From NCBI RefSeq assembly GCF_018324205.1, contig NZ_AP023356.1:3117501-3181500 (forward strand): a stretch of DNA of 64,000 nt, in the 5' to 3' direction. Made by a program: the position numbers and the translations under genes. Numbering within the stretch: the first letter of the stretch is position 1; every line of letters begins with the position of its first letter. The stretch is from Actinoplanes ianthinogenes (GTDB lineage: Bacteria > Actinomycetota > Actinomycetes > Mycobacteriales > Micromonosporaceae). Below the pieces are notes generated by a model. The model saw nothing but the letters and a program-made list of their open reading frames with translations. It ran no database searches and was not told where the DNA came from. Positions 34,947-43,246 of the stretch are shown in pieces.

Positions 34947-35657
34947 TCACACCTTGGCGATCGTGGCGGGCGTCACGGCGTCCAGCCGGTCGCCCAGGAT
35001 CACCGCGGCGGCGCGCACCAGCTGGGCCACCCGGTCCACCTCGGTCACGTGGAACGCGGCGGCCGGCAGGTCGTCCTCGTCGGTCCGGGCGACCAGCAGG
35101 ACCAGCCCGCCACGGCCGAACGGGGCGACCGCGTACCGGGCGCCACCCGGGTCGGCGAACGGGCGGGCCCGCAGCGGGGTGACCTCGGGCAGGTGCAGCG
35201 GGGACGGGGCGCGCCAGCTCGCGTACGCCACCCGGGGCTGGTGACCGACCCCGTTGGCGCCGTTGCGCGCGGCCCAGTCGGCCGGGACCGTCGCCGCTGC
35301 CGCCCAGTCGGCAGCGAGCAGCCCCGGGACCGCGTCGACCAGGGTGGCCAGCCCGTCCGCCGGGTTCGCCGCGACCTGGGCGAGCAGCTCGGCGTCGTGT
35401 CCACCGTTCACCGGGGCGCCGATCGCCTTCCACACCCCGTCGACCTGGACTCCGGGGATCGCGGCCAGCCCGGCCAGCAGACGCTCCACGCGGGCCGCGC
35501 CCGGCCAGACGACGGTGAAGTCGTCGACCGCCCGGCCACCGAGCCGCTCCAGCACCACGACCTGCACGATGTCCGCGCCGGCCACGCCGAGAGTGCGCGC
35601 GACCTGGCCGAGAGCGCCGGGACGGTCCGGCAGGGTGACTCGAACCCGCAGCAACAT
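34947..35657 (-). CDS. ACT-domain protein
   Basis: 236 aa from ATG 35657, preceded by GGAGGAG at five bases. An ACT domain at residues 1-75 (MLLRVRVTLPDRPGALGQVA, ADIVQVVVLERLGGRAVDDF) is followed by a GAF-like alpha/beta domain of about 130 residues (APFGRGGLVLLVARTDE, AAAFHVTEVDRVAQLVRAAAVILGDRL). No catalytic motif is visible, so it may be a regulatory amino-acid sensor. It shares strand and domain with the ACT-GNAT gene 88 bases downstream, suggesting one regulatory unit. Confidence 0.78.
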   Translation of the reverse strand: MLLRVRVTLPDRPGALGQVARTLGVAGADIVQVVVLERLGGRAVDDFTVVWPGAARVERLLAGLAAIPGVQVDGVWKAIGAPVNGGHDAELLAQVAANPADGLATLVDAVPGLLAADWAAAATVPADWAARNGANGVGHQPRVAYASWRAPSPLHLPEVTPLRARPFADPGGARYAVAPFGRGGLVLLVARTDEDDLPAAAFHVTEVDRVAQLVRAAAVILGDRLDAVTPATIAKV

Positions 35658-35825
35658 GTGACTCCTCCCGTCGCGGACGACCGGTGCCGCCGCCCTAGGT
35701 GAACACCCTGCCCATCCGGCGTTTCGGACCCGTTGCACGGTCGTGTCCCGGCCATCAAGCCGGGCAAGATATGCCGTAAGTCACAACTCAGCGTAGGCAG
35801 ATCCCGCTCCGGGATTCCGCACGGT

Positions 35826-35841
35826 TGTCAGCTGTCTGACA
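35826..35841. promoter_or_regulatory. 16-bp palindrome in a divergent promoter
   Basis: TGTCAG-CTGT-CTGACA, between the divergent ACT gene (35657) and the small Cys-rich gene (35918). Candidate operator for an unidentified dimeric regulator. Confidence 0.4.
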
Positions 35842-35905
35842 CCTTCGGGTATCGGCCGGGCGCCGCGGCCGTACCACAAATGCACCGGAAGCGGACCGTG
35901 CGTCC

Positions 35906-35917
35906 TAGAGTCGAAAC
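35906..35917 (+). promoter_or_regulatory. -10 element, leaderless start
   Basis: TAGAGT, six bases, ATG 35918. Confidence 0.45.
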
Positions 35918-36037
35918 ATGATCTGCGAGTCTTGCCGGGATCGGCGGCACGAGGACTGCAAGGGCGGATCGTGGTGCGACTGCCAGCACCGCGAGCCCGG
36001 TCCGGTCCCGCCGGTGACCGGCCCGCCCGGGCCATGA
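35918..36037 (+). CDS. 39-residue Cys-rich peptide
   Basis: Too short for routine ORF calls. ATG 35918 sits at leaderless distance from TAGAGT. The peptide starts MICESCRDRRHEDCKGG and continues SWCDCQHREPG, then a Pro/Gly tail. Five cysteines and two histidines (C-x2-C, H-x2-C, C-x-C-x-H) suggest a small zinc- or iron-sulfur-binding fold. Its TGA overlaps the ATG of the reductase gene (ATGA), so the pair is co-translated. I recall similar short peptides before this reductase in other actinomycetes, which supports a real gene; its function is unknown. Confidence 0.65.
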   Translation: MICESCRDRRHEDCKGGSWCDCQHREPGPVPPVTGPPGP

Positions 36038-36735
36038 TCCCGCTTCCGGAGGACCGGGACGGGCTGGTCGCCCGTTATCCGCGGCACGAGCGGCCCACCC
36101 TGCGGGCGAACTTCATCGCCAGCGCCGACGGGGCGGTCTCCGTCGACGGCCTCTCCGCCGGGCTGCAGGGGCCCGGTGACAAGGAGGTCTTCGACACCCT
36201 GCGGATGGTCTGCGACGCGCTGGTCGTGGCGGCCGGCACGGTGCGCGCCGAACGTTACGACGCGCTGCGGCTGACCGCGGACGATCGCGCCTGGCGCCGG
36301 GCGCAGGGGCTGCCGGAGTTCCCGCTCATGGTGATCGTCTCCGGGTCGCTGGACCTGGACCCGGCCCAGCTGATCTTCTCGGACGCGCCGGTCCGGCCGA
36401 TCGTCCTGACCCACCGGGCCGCGCCGGTCGCGCCGATCGGCGAGGTGGCCGAGGTGATCGCGGTCGGTGACGAGCGGGTCGACCTGGCCGCCGGGGTGCG
36501 GCTGCTGCACGAGCGCGGCGCCACCCAGTTGCTCTGCGAGGGCGGTCCGGCGCTGCTCGGCTCGATGATCGCGGCGGACCTGGTCGACGAGTTGTGCCTG
36601 ACGGTGGCGCCGCTGCTGATCGGCGGCCGGGCCGGCCGCATCGCGACCGGTCCGCCTTCGCCGCCGCGGCGGATGTCGCTGCGGCACGCACTGACCAGGG
36701 ACGACATGCTTTTCTTACGGTACGCCCGGAGTTAG
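36034..36735 (+). CDS. RibD-C/pyrimidine-reductase-like oxidoreductase
   Basis: 233 aa from ATG 36034. Dihydrofolate-reductase-like fold of the RibD C-terminal group: RANFIASADGAVSVDG, VFDTLRMVCDALVVAAGTVRAERY, LVTxxA-type strand replaced by PLMVIVSGSLDLD, and LLCEGGPALLGSMI (GGxxL cofactor motif). The RibD deaminase half is missing. RibD reduces a ribosylamino-pyrimidine with NADPH in riboflavin synthesis, but stand-alone homologues often act elsewhere, so the substrate is open. Translationally coupled to the Cys-rich peptide upstream. Confidence 0.82.
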   Translation: MIPLPEDRDGLVARYPRHERPTLRANFIASADGAVSVDGLSAGLQGPGDKEVFDTLRMVCDALVVAAGTVRAERYDALRLTADDRAWRRAQGLPEFPLMVIVSGSLDLDPAQLIFSDAPVRPIVLTHRAAPVAPIGEVAEVIAVGDERVDLAAGVRLLHERGATQLLCEGGPALLGSMIAADLVDELCLTVAPLLIGGRAGRIATGPPSPPRRMSLRHALTRDDMLFLRYARS

Positions 36736-36799
36736 TCCCGGCCGACGTCGGTGCCAACCGGTGTGATGTCAGGCGCGCCTCCTTCGGGTGATCAAGATC

Positions 36800-36859
36800 T
36801 TGTGCATAACTCTGTGGATGGACCCCAGAAGTTGTGGACAACCCCGGGAACAAGCGTTT
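36800..36859. promoter_or_regulatory. DnaA-box-like and SOS-box-like sites upstream of herA
   Basis: TGTGGACAA at 36833-36841 is a perfect inverse of the actinobacterial DnaA box TTGTCCACA; TTGTGCATA (36800) and TGTGGATGG (36813) are 7-of-9 matches. GAACAAGCGTTT at 36848-36859 matches the GAAC-N4-GTTC LexA box except for the last base and lies 20 bases before the herA ATG. Binding is inferred. Confidence 0.4.
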
Positions 36860-36879
36860 TGTCGTACCTCTGAGGCACC

Positions 36880-38625
36880 ATGATCTCCGTGTCTGACGAA
36901 ACTTCCCCCGTCGGGCGGGTGTTGGGTACCGCCGATGCCACCCCGTTGCAGTTCTGGACGGCCGTCGCCCCCGGCAGCTACCTCCAGCTCGACGACGTCG
37001 TGGTGACCCAGCGTGAGCTGCCGGACCGCGAGCCGGTGACGATCGCCGGGGTGGTCACCCAGGTCCGGGCGCGGCACGAGGGCGCGCAGTTCGACTCGGA
37101 CGTGTTCGCCATCGCCGACGGCACGCTGCCGGCCATGGTTCAGGAGGCGGCCGAGATCACCACCACCCGCGTCGACCCGGAGCTCTACGTGCCACCGGCC
37201 CCCGGCGCGATCGTGCACCGGGCCTCCGGCGAGGACCGCGACGCCGCCCTGCACTTCGACCGGATGGAGCGCCGCGTCCCGATGGGCACCGGCCGCGACG
37301 GCGTCCCCGTGTTCCTGAACGCGGACTTTCTGGACGGCACCCGCGGCGCGCACGTCTCCATCTCCGGCATCTCCGGCGTGGCCACCAAGACCAGCTTCGC
37401 CACGTTCCTGCTCTACTCGGTGTTCCGCTCCGGGCAGCTGGGCGCCGACGGGGCGAACGCACGGGCGCTGATCTTCAACGTCAAGGGTGAGGACCTGCTC
37501 TTCCTCGACCACCCGAACACGAAGCTGGACGAGCAGACCCGGGCGTATTACAAGCTGCTCGACCTGCCGGACACCCCGTTCACCGACGTCCGGGTCTACG
37601 CGCCGCCCCGCCCCGGCGACCCGTCCGGCGCCCCCGACGTGAGCGGCCGGCTGACCGGCGTCGACGCGTTCTACTGGACGCTCGACGAGTTCTGCTCCGG
37701 CAAGCTCCTGCCTTACGTGTTCGCCGACGCCGACGACGAGCGCCAGCAGTACACGATGGTGGTCCACTCGGTCACCGCCCACCTGCACCGGTTCGCGGTC
37801 CCGGCCGAGGGCGGGATCAGCATCGACGGCCGCCGCATCGGGTCCTATGGCGACCTGGTCGATCACATCGTCGACCAGCTCACCGACGACGAGACCCGGT
37901 CGATCTGGGCCGGCAGCGCGATCAACATGGGCACGGTGAACGCGTTCGCCCGCCGGCTGATCGGCAGCAAGCGGGACCTGTCCCGACTGATCCGGGGCGA
38001 CCTGGCGCAGCGCCGCCCGCACCAGATCAAGACCGCGGACAGCGCCCAGGTCACCGTCGTCGACCTGCACAACCTGCCGGACCGGGCGCAGCGGTTCGTG
38101 GTCGGCGTGACGCTGAAGTCGGAGTTCGAGGAGAAGGAGAAGTCCGGCACCGGCCGCCCGCTGCTCTTCGTCGTCCTCGACGAGCTGAACAAGTACGCGC
38201 CGCGCGAGGGTTCCTCCCCGATCAAGGAGGTGCTGCTCGACATCGCCGAGCGCGGCCGCTCGCTGGGCGTGATCCTGATCGGCGCGCAGCAGACCGCCAG
38301 CGAGGTGGAGCGCCGGATCGTCACCAACTCGGCGATCCGGGTGGTCGGCCGGCTCGACCCGGCCGAGGCCTCCCGGCCGGAGTACGGCTTCCTGCCCCCG
38401 GCCATGCGCCAGCGCGCCCTGCTGGCCCGGCCCGGCACGATGTTCGTCAACCAGCCGGACATCCCGGTCCCGCTCTGCGTGGAGTTCCCGTTCCCGGCCT
38501 GGGCCACCCGCAAGTCGGAGTCCGGTCCCCCGCCCGCCGAGTCGCTGCGCTCGATCGTGCAGTCCGCCGACCCGTTCGCCGTGATCGGCGGCCGGGCCGG
38601 TGGCGACGACGACATTCCGTTCTAA
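36880..38625 (+). CDS. herA: HerA-family DNA-translocating ATPase
   Basis: 581 aa. N-terminal HAS-barrel-like domain (residues 1-150), then a FtsK/HerA-type ATPase: Walker A ISGISGVATKTS with K170-T171, Walker B VVLDELNKYAP with D434-E435, sensor-type GAQQTASEVERRIVTNSA and a late Arg-rich VVGRLDPAEA. HerA hexamers pull DNA into the NurA nuclease during end processing. The Walker A is slightly unusual (ATKTS rather than GKTS). ATG 36880; GTG 36889 is possible. It is first of four genes with SbcD, SbcC and NurA (gap of nine bases to sbcD), so a repair role is favoured over a HerA defence role. Confidence 0.88.
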   Translation: MISVSDETSPVGRVLGTADATPLQFWTAVAPGSYLQLDDVVVTQRELPDREPVTIAGVVTQVRARHEGAQFDSDVFAIADGTLPAMVQEAAEITTTRVDPELYVPPAPGAIVHRASGEDRDAALHFDRMERRVPMGTGRDGVPVFLNADFLDGTRGAHVSISGISGVATKTSFATFLLYSVFRSGQLGADGANARALIFNVKGEDLLFLDHPNTKLDEQTRAYYKLLDLPDTPFTDVRVYAPPRPGDPSGAPDVSGRLTGVDAFYWTLDEFCSGKLLPYVFADADDERQQYTMVVHSVTAHLHRFAVPAEGGISIDGRRIGSYGDLVDHIVDQLTDDETRSIWAGSAINMGTVNAFARRLIGSKRDLSRLIRGDLAQRRPHQIKTADSAQVTVVDLHNLPDRAQRFVVGVTLKSEFEEKEKSGTGRPLLFVVLDELNKYAPREGSSPIKEVLLDIAERGRSLGVILIGAQQTASEVERRIVTNSAIRVVGRLDPAEASRPEYGFLPPAMRQRALLARPGTMFVNQPDIPVPLCVEFPFPAWATRKSESGPPPAESLRSIVQSADPFAVIGGRAGGDDDIPF

Positions 38626-38634
38626 GGTTCTGCG

Positions 38635-39786
38635 ATGCGCATCCTGCACACGTCCGACTGGCACGTCGGCAAGGTTCTCAAGGGTCGCGACCGGCGTGAG
38701 GAGCACACCAAGGTGCTCGCCCAGGTGATCGAGATCGCCCGGGCGGAGAAACCGGACCTGATCATCATCGCCGGTGACCTCTACGACACCGCGGCACCCA
38801 CCGCCGAGTCGACGCGTCTCGTGACGCGGGCGCTCTCTGCGCTGCGCAACACCGGGGCGAGGGTGGTGGCGATCGGCGGCAACCACGACAACGGTCAGGC
38901 TCTGGACGCGCTGCGGCCGTGGGCCGACGCGGCCGGCATCGAGTTGCGCGGTTCCGTCCGGGAGAGCCTCGGCGACCTGGTGATCGAGGGCACCACCGAG
39001 GGCGGCGAGCGGTGGCGACTGATCGCGCTGCCGTTCCTCTCCCAGCGATATGCGATCCGCGCCGCGGAGATGTACGACCTCACCGAGGCCGAGGCGAATC
39101 AGACGTATGCCGATCTGATGGCACGGCTGATCGGCAAGCTGAGCGAGTCCTTCGCGGAGCCGGGGGTGGTCAATCTGATCACCGCGCACCTGACCCTGGT
39201 CGGGGCGAGCACCGGCGGCGGCGAGCGCGAGGCGCACACGATCATGGGCTACGCCGTGCCGTCCACGGTCTTCCCGCAGAACACGCACTACGTCGCGCTC
39301 GGCCACCTGCACCGCTCGCAGCGGGTGATCGGCCCCTGCCCGGTGCGGTACAGCGGCAGCCCGCTCGCCATCGACTTCGGCGAGGAGGAGAACGTCTGCT
39401 CGGTGGCGATCGTCGAGGTCGGCGTGGACAAGGCGGCCCAGGTCCGGGACGTGCCGGTCACCGAGGCGCTCACGTTGCGCACCGTCCGGGGGACCCTGGA
39501 ACAGCTCGCCACGGTGAACCTTCCGGATGCCTGGCTGCGTGTCCTGGTGCGTGAGGCGCCCCGCCCCGGCCTGCGCGAGGACGTGCAGGAGCTGCTGCCG
39601 AACGCTCTGGAGGTCCGCATCGACCCGGACATGCTGCCCGACCGCGCGGGCGCCCGATCGGCGGAACGCGCCGGCCGCTCCCCGCGCGAGCTCTTCGGCG
39701 ACTACCTGGACAGTCGCGGCAACGCCGAGGAGGGCGTCCGCGAGCTCTTCGACGAGCTGTACGACGAGGTGAGCAGCACCCAATGA
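38635..39786 (+). CDS. sbcD: exonuclease SbcD (Mre11-like)
   Basis: 383 aa. Calcineurin-like phosphoesterase with the full Mre11/SbcD set: ILHTSDWHVGK (D-x-H), IIAGDLYDTA, GGNHDNGQ, LITAHLTLVGA and ALGHLHRSQ. It cuts DNA ends, hairpins and blocked termini together with SbcC. The SbcC ATG overlaps its stop (ATGA), so both subunits are made in step. Length is normal for actinobacterial SbcD. The C-terminal part (RSPRELFGDYLDSRG) carries the capping/Rad50-binding region. Confidence 0.95.
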   Translation: MRILHTSDWHVGKVLKGRDRREEHTKVLAQVIEIARAEKPDLIIIAGDLYDTAAPTAESTRLVTRALSALRNTGARVVAIGGNHDNGQALDALRPWADAAGIELRGSVRESLGDLVIEGTTEGGERWRLIALPFLSQRYAIRAAEMYDLTEAEANQTYADLMARLIGKLSESFAEPGVVNLITAHLTLVGASTGGGEREAHTIMGYAVPSTVFPQNTHYVALGHLHRSQRVIGPCPVRYSGSPLAIDFGEEENVCSVAIVEVGVDKAAQVRDVPVTEALTLRTVRGTLEQLATVNLPDAWLRVLVREAPRPGLREDVQELLPNALEVRIDPDMLPDRAGARSAERAGRSPRELFGDYLDSRGNAEEGVRELFDELYDEVSSTQ

Positions 39787-42281
39787 GGCCCATTCGGCTG
39801 GACATGTCCGGGTTCACGGTGTTCCGTGACCAGACCACGGTGGACTTCACCGACGCCGACTACTTCGCCCTGGTCGGCCCGACCGGCTCGGGCAAGTCGA
39901 CGGTGCTCGACGCGATCTGCTTCGTGCTCTACGGCCAGGTCCCGCGCTGGGGCGGCGCCCGGGGCATCGGCAACGCGCTCGCCCCGTCCGCCGCCGAGGC
40001 CCGGGTCCGCCTGGTCTTCGAGTCGGCCGGTGACCGCTACGTGGCGACCCGGGTGGTCCGGCGTGACGGGCGGGGCAACGTCAAGACCTCCGGCGCCGGC
40101 CTCCAGCTGATGCCGCCCGGCTTCGATGTGAGCAAGCTCGACACCGGGATGGACCTGGACGACCTCGGCGAGGTGCTGGCCGGCGTCCCGGCCGAGATGG
40201 ACGACGCGGTGCTGCACGCCGTCGGCCTGCCCTATGAACAGTTCACCAGCTGCGTGGTGCTGCCGCAGGGCCAGTTCGCCGACTTCCTGCACGCCAAACC
40301 GGCCACCCGCCAGCAGATCCTGGTCAACCTGCTGGGCCTGCAGATGTACGAGCAGGTGCAGGTCAAGGCGGCCGAGCGGGGCAAGGCCGCGGAGGCCAAG
40401 CTGACCGTGGTCGACCAGGCGCTGGCCGCCCTGGAGGACGCCACCGACGAGGCGGTCGAGGAGGCCGCGGGCCACCTCGCCCGGATGCGGGAGCTGACCG
40501 CCGCGGTCGAGGCCGCGGTGCCGGCGCTGCGGGCGGCCCGGGCGGCCGAGGACGCGGCGCGGAGCACCCGGGACACCCTGGACACGGAGCTGCGGCTGCT
40601 GACCTCGGTGCGCACCCCGGCGAACCTGGCCGAGGCGACCACCGCGATCACCGCGGCCCGTGCCGAGGCCGAGCGGGCGGCCGAGGCGGTGCACGCGGCC
40701 GAGGAGGCCGAGGAGAAGGTGCGCGGCGAGCTGGCCGCGGCCGGCGACGCCGGTTCGCTGCGGCTGGCCCTGGACCGGCACACCGAGCTGGAGCGGCTCA
40801 CGGAGCAGGAGGGCTGGTTCGCCGGCAAGGTGTCGGTCGCCGAGGTGGAGTGCCGGGACGCGCGCGCCGCGGCCGACCTGGCCGAGTCCGAGCACATCGG
40901 CGCCCAGCAACTGCTCGAACAGGCCCGGCAGGACTACCGCGACGCCCAGCAGCGGGACCGCGCCACCGCGCTGCGCGGGCACCTGACCCCCGGTGACGAC
41001 TGCCCGGTCTGCGAGCAGCCGGTCACCGTGGTGCCGGAGGTTCCGCGGGAGTCGGCGGTGCGGCTGGCCGAGGCGGCCGGGACCGCCGCCCGGCAGGCCG
41101 CCGAGCAGGCCACCGCCCGCTGGCAGGAGCGCGACGCGGTGGCCCGCAACCTGGAGTCCGACCTGGAGCGCAAGCGCGGGCAGTACGAGCACCACCTGAC
41201 CCGGCTCGCCGAGGTGCGCAAGGCGGTGCAGGGCCTGCCCGGGGTGGCCGCGATCCAGCAGCAGCTCGCCGAGTTCGGGCGGTTGCAGGGCAGGCTGGAG
41301 GACGCCACCTCGGCCGTCCGGACGGCCCGTGACCAGCTGCGCTCCGCTCAGGCCGCGGTCCGGGCCGCCGAGGAGCAGCAGCGCACCGCGTGGCGCCGGT
41401 TCGACGAGGTCCGTGACGGCCTGGCCCGGTTCGTGCCGCCGCCGGCCGATCGGGACGACCTGGCCGGCGCCTGGCAGACCCTGGTCGGCTGGGCCCGGGA
41501 CGAGCACGCCGCCCGCTCCGCGGCCCGGACCGAGGCGGACGCCACGGTCACCGCCGCGCACGAGGCCACGGCCGGCGCCCAGTCGGCGATCGCGACGCTG
41601 TTCACCGACGCCGGGGTGCAGCCGCCCACGGTCGCGCCGGCCGACGCCGAGGCCACCCTGATCCGGGCCGCCGCGGTCACCGCCGAGCGGGCCGAGGCGG
41701 CCTGGCAGCGCCTGGTCGAGCGGCTCGAGCAGGCGCGCGAGATGCAGGACCAGCGGATGGCCCTGCAACAGGCCGGCCGGGTGGCGAAATCGCTGGCCGG
41801 GCACCTGCGGGCGAACAACTTCGAGCGCTGGCTGCTGGAGGAGGCACTGGACCTGCTGGTCGACGGTGCCTCCCGGATCCTGCGCGAGCTCACCGGCGGG
41901 CAGTACGAACTGATGCACGACAAGGGCGAGTTCTTCGTGATCGACCATCACGACGCGGGACTGCGGCGGGGCGTGCGCACGCTCTCCGGCGGCGAGACGT
42001 TCCAGGCGTCGCTGGCGCTGGCCCTCGCCCTCTCCGAGCAGCTCGCCGGGATGAGCACCACGGCGGCCAGCCTGGAGTCGATCGTGCTGGACGAGGGCTT
42101 CGGCACGCTGGACGCGGCGACCCTCGACGTGGTCGCCGCGACGCTGGAAAATCTGGCCGCCCGCGGCGACCGGATGGTCGGACTGGTCACCCACGTGCAC
42201 GCGCTCGCCGAGCGGGTGCCGGTCCGGTTCGAGGTACGCAAGGACGCCCGCACCGCACACGTCGAGAGGATCGGCCTGTGA
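39783..42281 (+). CDS. sbcC: SbcC/Rad50-type SMC-like ATPase
   Basis: 832 aa, shorter than E. coli SbcC (about 1050), so the coiled-coil arms are short. Walker A LVGPTGSGKST with K38, Q-loop region EQFTSCVVLPQGQFADFL, zinc-hook CPVC at C407-C410 in the middle, ABC signature LSGGETFQASLALAL, Walker B ESIVLDEGFGTLD. The Ala/Glu/Arg-rich stretches on both sides of the hook are coiled coil. With SbcD it makes the ATP-gated MR nuclease complex. It overlaps sbcD by four bases and nurA by four (GTGA). Confidence 0.95.
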   Translation: MRPIRLDMSGFTVFRDQTTVDFTDADYFALVGPTGSGKSTVLDAICFVLYGQVPRWGGARGIGNALAPSAAEARVRLVFESAGDRYVATRVVRRDGRGNVKTSGAGLQLMPPGFDVSKLDTGMDLDDLGEVLAGVPAEMDDAVLHAVGLPYEQFTSCVVLPQGQFADFLHAKPATRQQILVNLLGLQMYEQVQVKAAERGKAAEAKLTVVDQALAALEDATDEAVEEAAGHLARMRELTAAVEAAVPALRAARAAEDAARSTRDTLDTELRLLTSVRTPANLAEATTAITAARAEAERAAEAVHAAEEAEEKVRGELAAAGDAGSLRLALDRHTELERLTEQEGWFAGKVSVAEVECRDARAAADLAESEHIGAQQLLEQARQDYRDAQQRDRATALRGHLTPGDDCPVCEQPVTVVPEVPRESAVRLAEAAGTAARQAAEQATARWQERDAVARNLESDLERKRGQYEHHLTRLAEVRKAVQGLPGVAAIQQQLAEFGRLQGRLEDATSAVRTARDQLRSAQAAVRAAEEQQRTAWRRFDEVRDGLARFVPPPADRDDLAGAWQTLVGWARDEHAARSAARTEADATVTAAHEATAGAQSAIATLFTDAGVQPPTVAPADAEATLIRAAAVTAERAEAAWQRLVERLEQAREMQDQRMALQQAGRVAKSLAGHLRANNFERWLLEEALDLLVDGASRILRELTGGQYELMHDKGEFFVIDHHDAGLRRGVRTLSGGETFQASLALALALSEQLAGMSTTAASLESIVLDEGFGTLDAATLDVVAATLENLAARGDRMVGLVTHVHALAERVPVRFEVRKDARTAHVERIGL

Positions 42282-43246
42282 CCCGGATGTACGTCGACGC
42301 GTGGGACCCGGCGTACGGGGCCTCCTTCGAGGGCGGGGACGGCGAGGGGCCGGCCTCGCCCAGCAGCGCGCAGGTGGACGTCGACGTGGAGGTGCCGGCC
42401 GCCGAGTGGGCCCCGGTCGACGTGCCGGCCGGCGCCCGAGCGCCGGACGTGGTGTTCCTGGTCGACGGGGTCCGCCGCAACGACGCCCAGATCTGGACCG
42501 CGGAGGAGGACGGCACCTCGTTCGCCGGGCTGGCCGCCTCGTTCGCGGCCGGCGTCGTCCGGTGCGACCTGGCGCACGGCGCGGCCGAGCTGGTCGCCGC
42601 CCGGGTCGGCCGGGGCCTGTTCACCGCCAGCCCGTCGGTCGACGGCGTGCAGGCCGGTTCGGTGCACTACGAGATCCACCGGATCGCCGGCGCCGGCGAG
42701 GCGAGCAAGCTGCAAGCCGCCGTGCAGGGGCCGCTCACCGCGCTGGAGATCGACATCTCGTCGGAGGCGCGGGCCCGCGGCACGGACGGCGCCGACCTGC
42801 TGATCGTGGACGGGCCGCTGCGGGACCGGCGGCAGCTGCCGCGCACGATCGGATACATCAAGACGCAGAAGAGCCGCTATCTGCCCGCGGCCCAGGAGGC
42901 GGTCGTGCCCCGGTTGCGGGCCGGCCAGCGGACCCCGGTCTTCCATCTCGGCACCCGGTGGGGCGGCTGGTCGTGGTACCTGCGGCTGCCGAACGGGACC
43001 GGCGCGCCGTGGTCCGGCATCGTCCGGGTGGAGTGCTCGCCGGAGCTGACCGTGGACCAGGCGATCGAGTTGGCCGGGCTGTCCGGGGCGACGCTGCCCC
43101 GGTTCGCGTCGGCGTCGTACAAGGATCCCCGGGCGCCGCAGAACCTCGTGCCGATCGCCGGGCTGGAGCGGCGGCTGCGCGGCATGCTCGGGGACTCGCG
43201 CGTGCTGCATCGGGCACTCGCGCTCGCCTCGGCACGTTCCCGCTGA
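42278..43246 (+). CDS. nurA: NurA-domain nuclease
   Basis: 322 aa from GTG 42278, overlapping the sbcC stop. NurA features: first catalytic Asp D63 in VVFLVDGVRRNDA, second D178 in DLLIVDGPL, followed by GYIKTQ and a C-terminal SYKDPRAPQNLVPIAGLERRLRGML. In archaea NurA is a 5'-3' nuclease loaded on ends by HerA. The family is divergent, so the assignment relies on these motifs plus the HerA-SbcD-SbcC context. Last gene of the operon; no clear terminator follows. Confidence 0.82.
   Translation: MTRMYVDAWDPAYGASFEGGDGEGPASPSSAQVDVDVEVPAAEWAPVDVPAGARAPDVVFLVDGVRRNDAQIWTAEEDGTSFAGLAASFAAGVVRCDLAHGAAELVAARVGRGLFTASPSVDGVQAGSVHYEIHRIAGAGEASKLQAAVQGPLTALEIDISSEARARGTDGADLLIVDGPLRDRRQLPRTIGYIKTQKSRYLPAAQEAVVPRLRAGQRTPVFHLGTRWGGWSWYLRLPNGTGAPWSGIVRVECSPELTVDQAIELAGLSGATLPRFASASYKDPRAPQNLVPIAGLERRLRGMLGDSRVLHRALALASARSR

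Noticed and set aside
35825..35850. PafBC/RecA-NDp damage promoter at TTGTCAGCTG
   Set aside because: The first half fits, but no TANNNT follows at the required spacing; the sequence is better read as a palindrome.
36769..39783. 1004-residue open frame opposite herA and sbcD
   Set aside because: Same cause: antisense shadow of two motif-complete genes, low-complexity composition.
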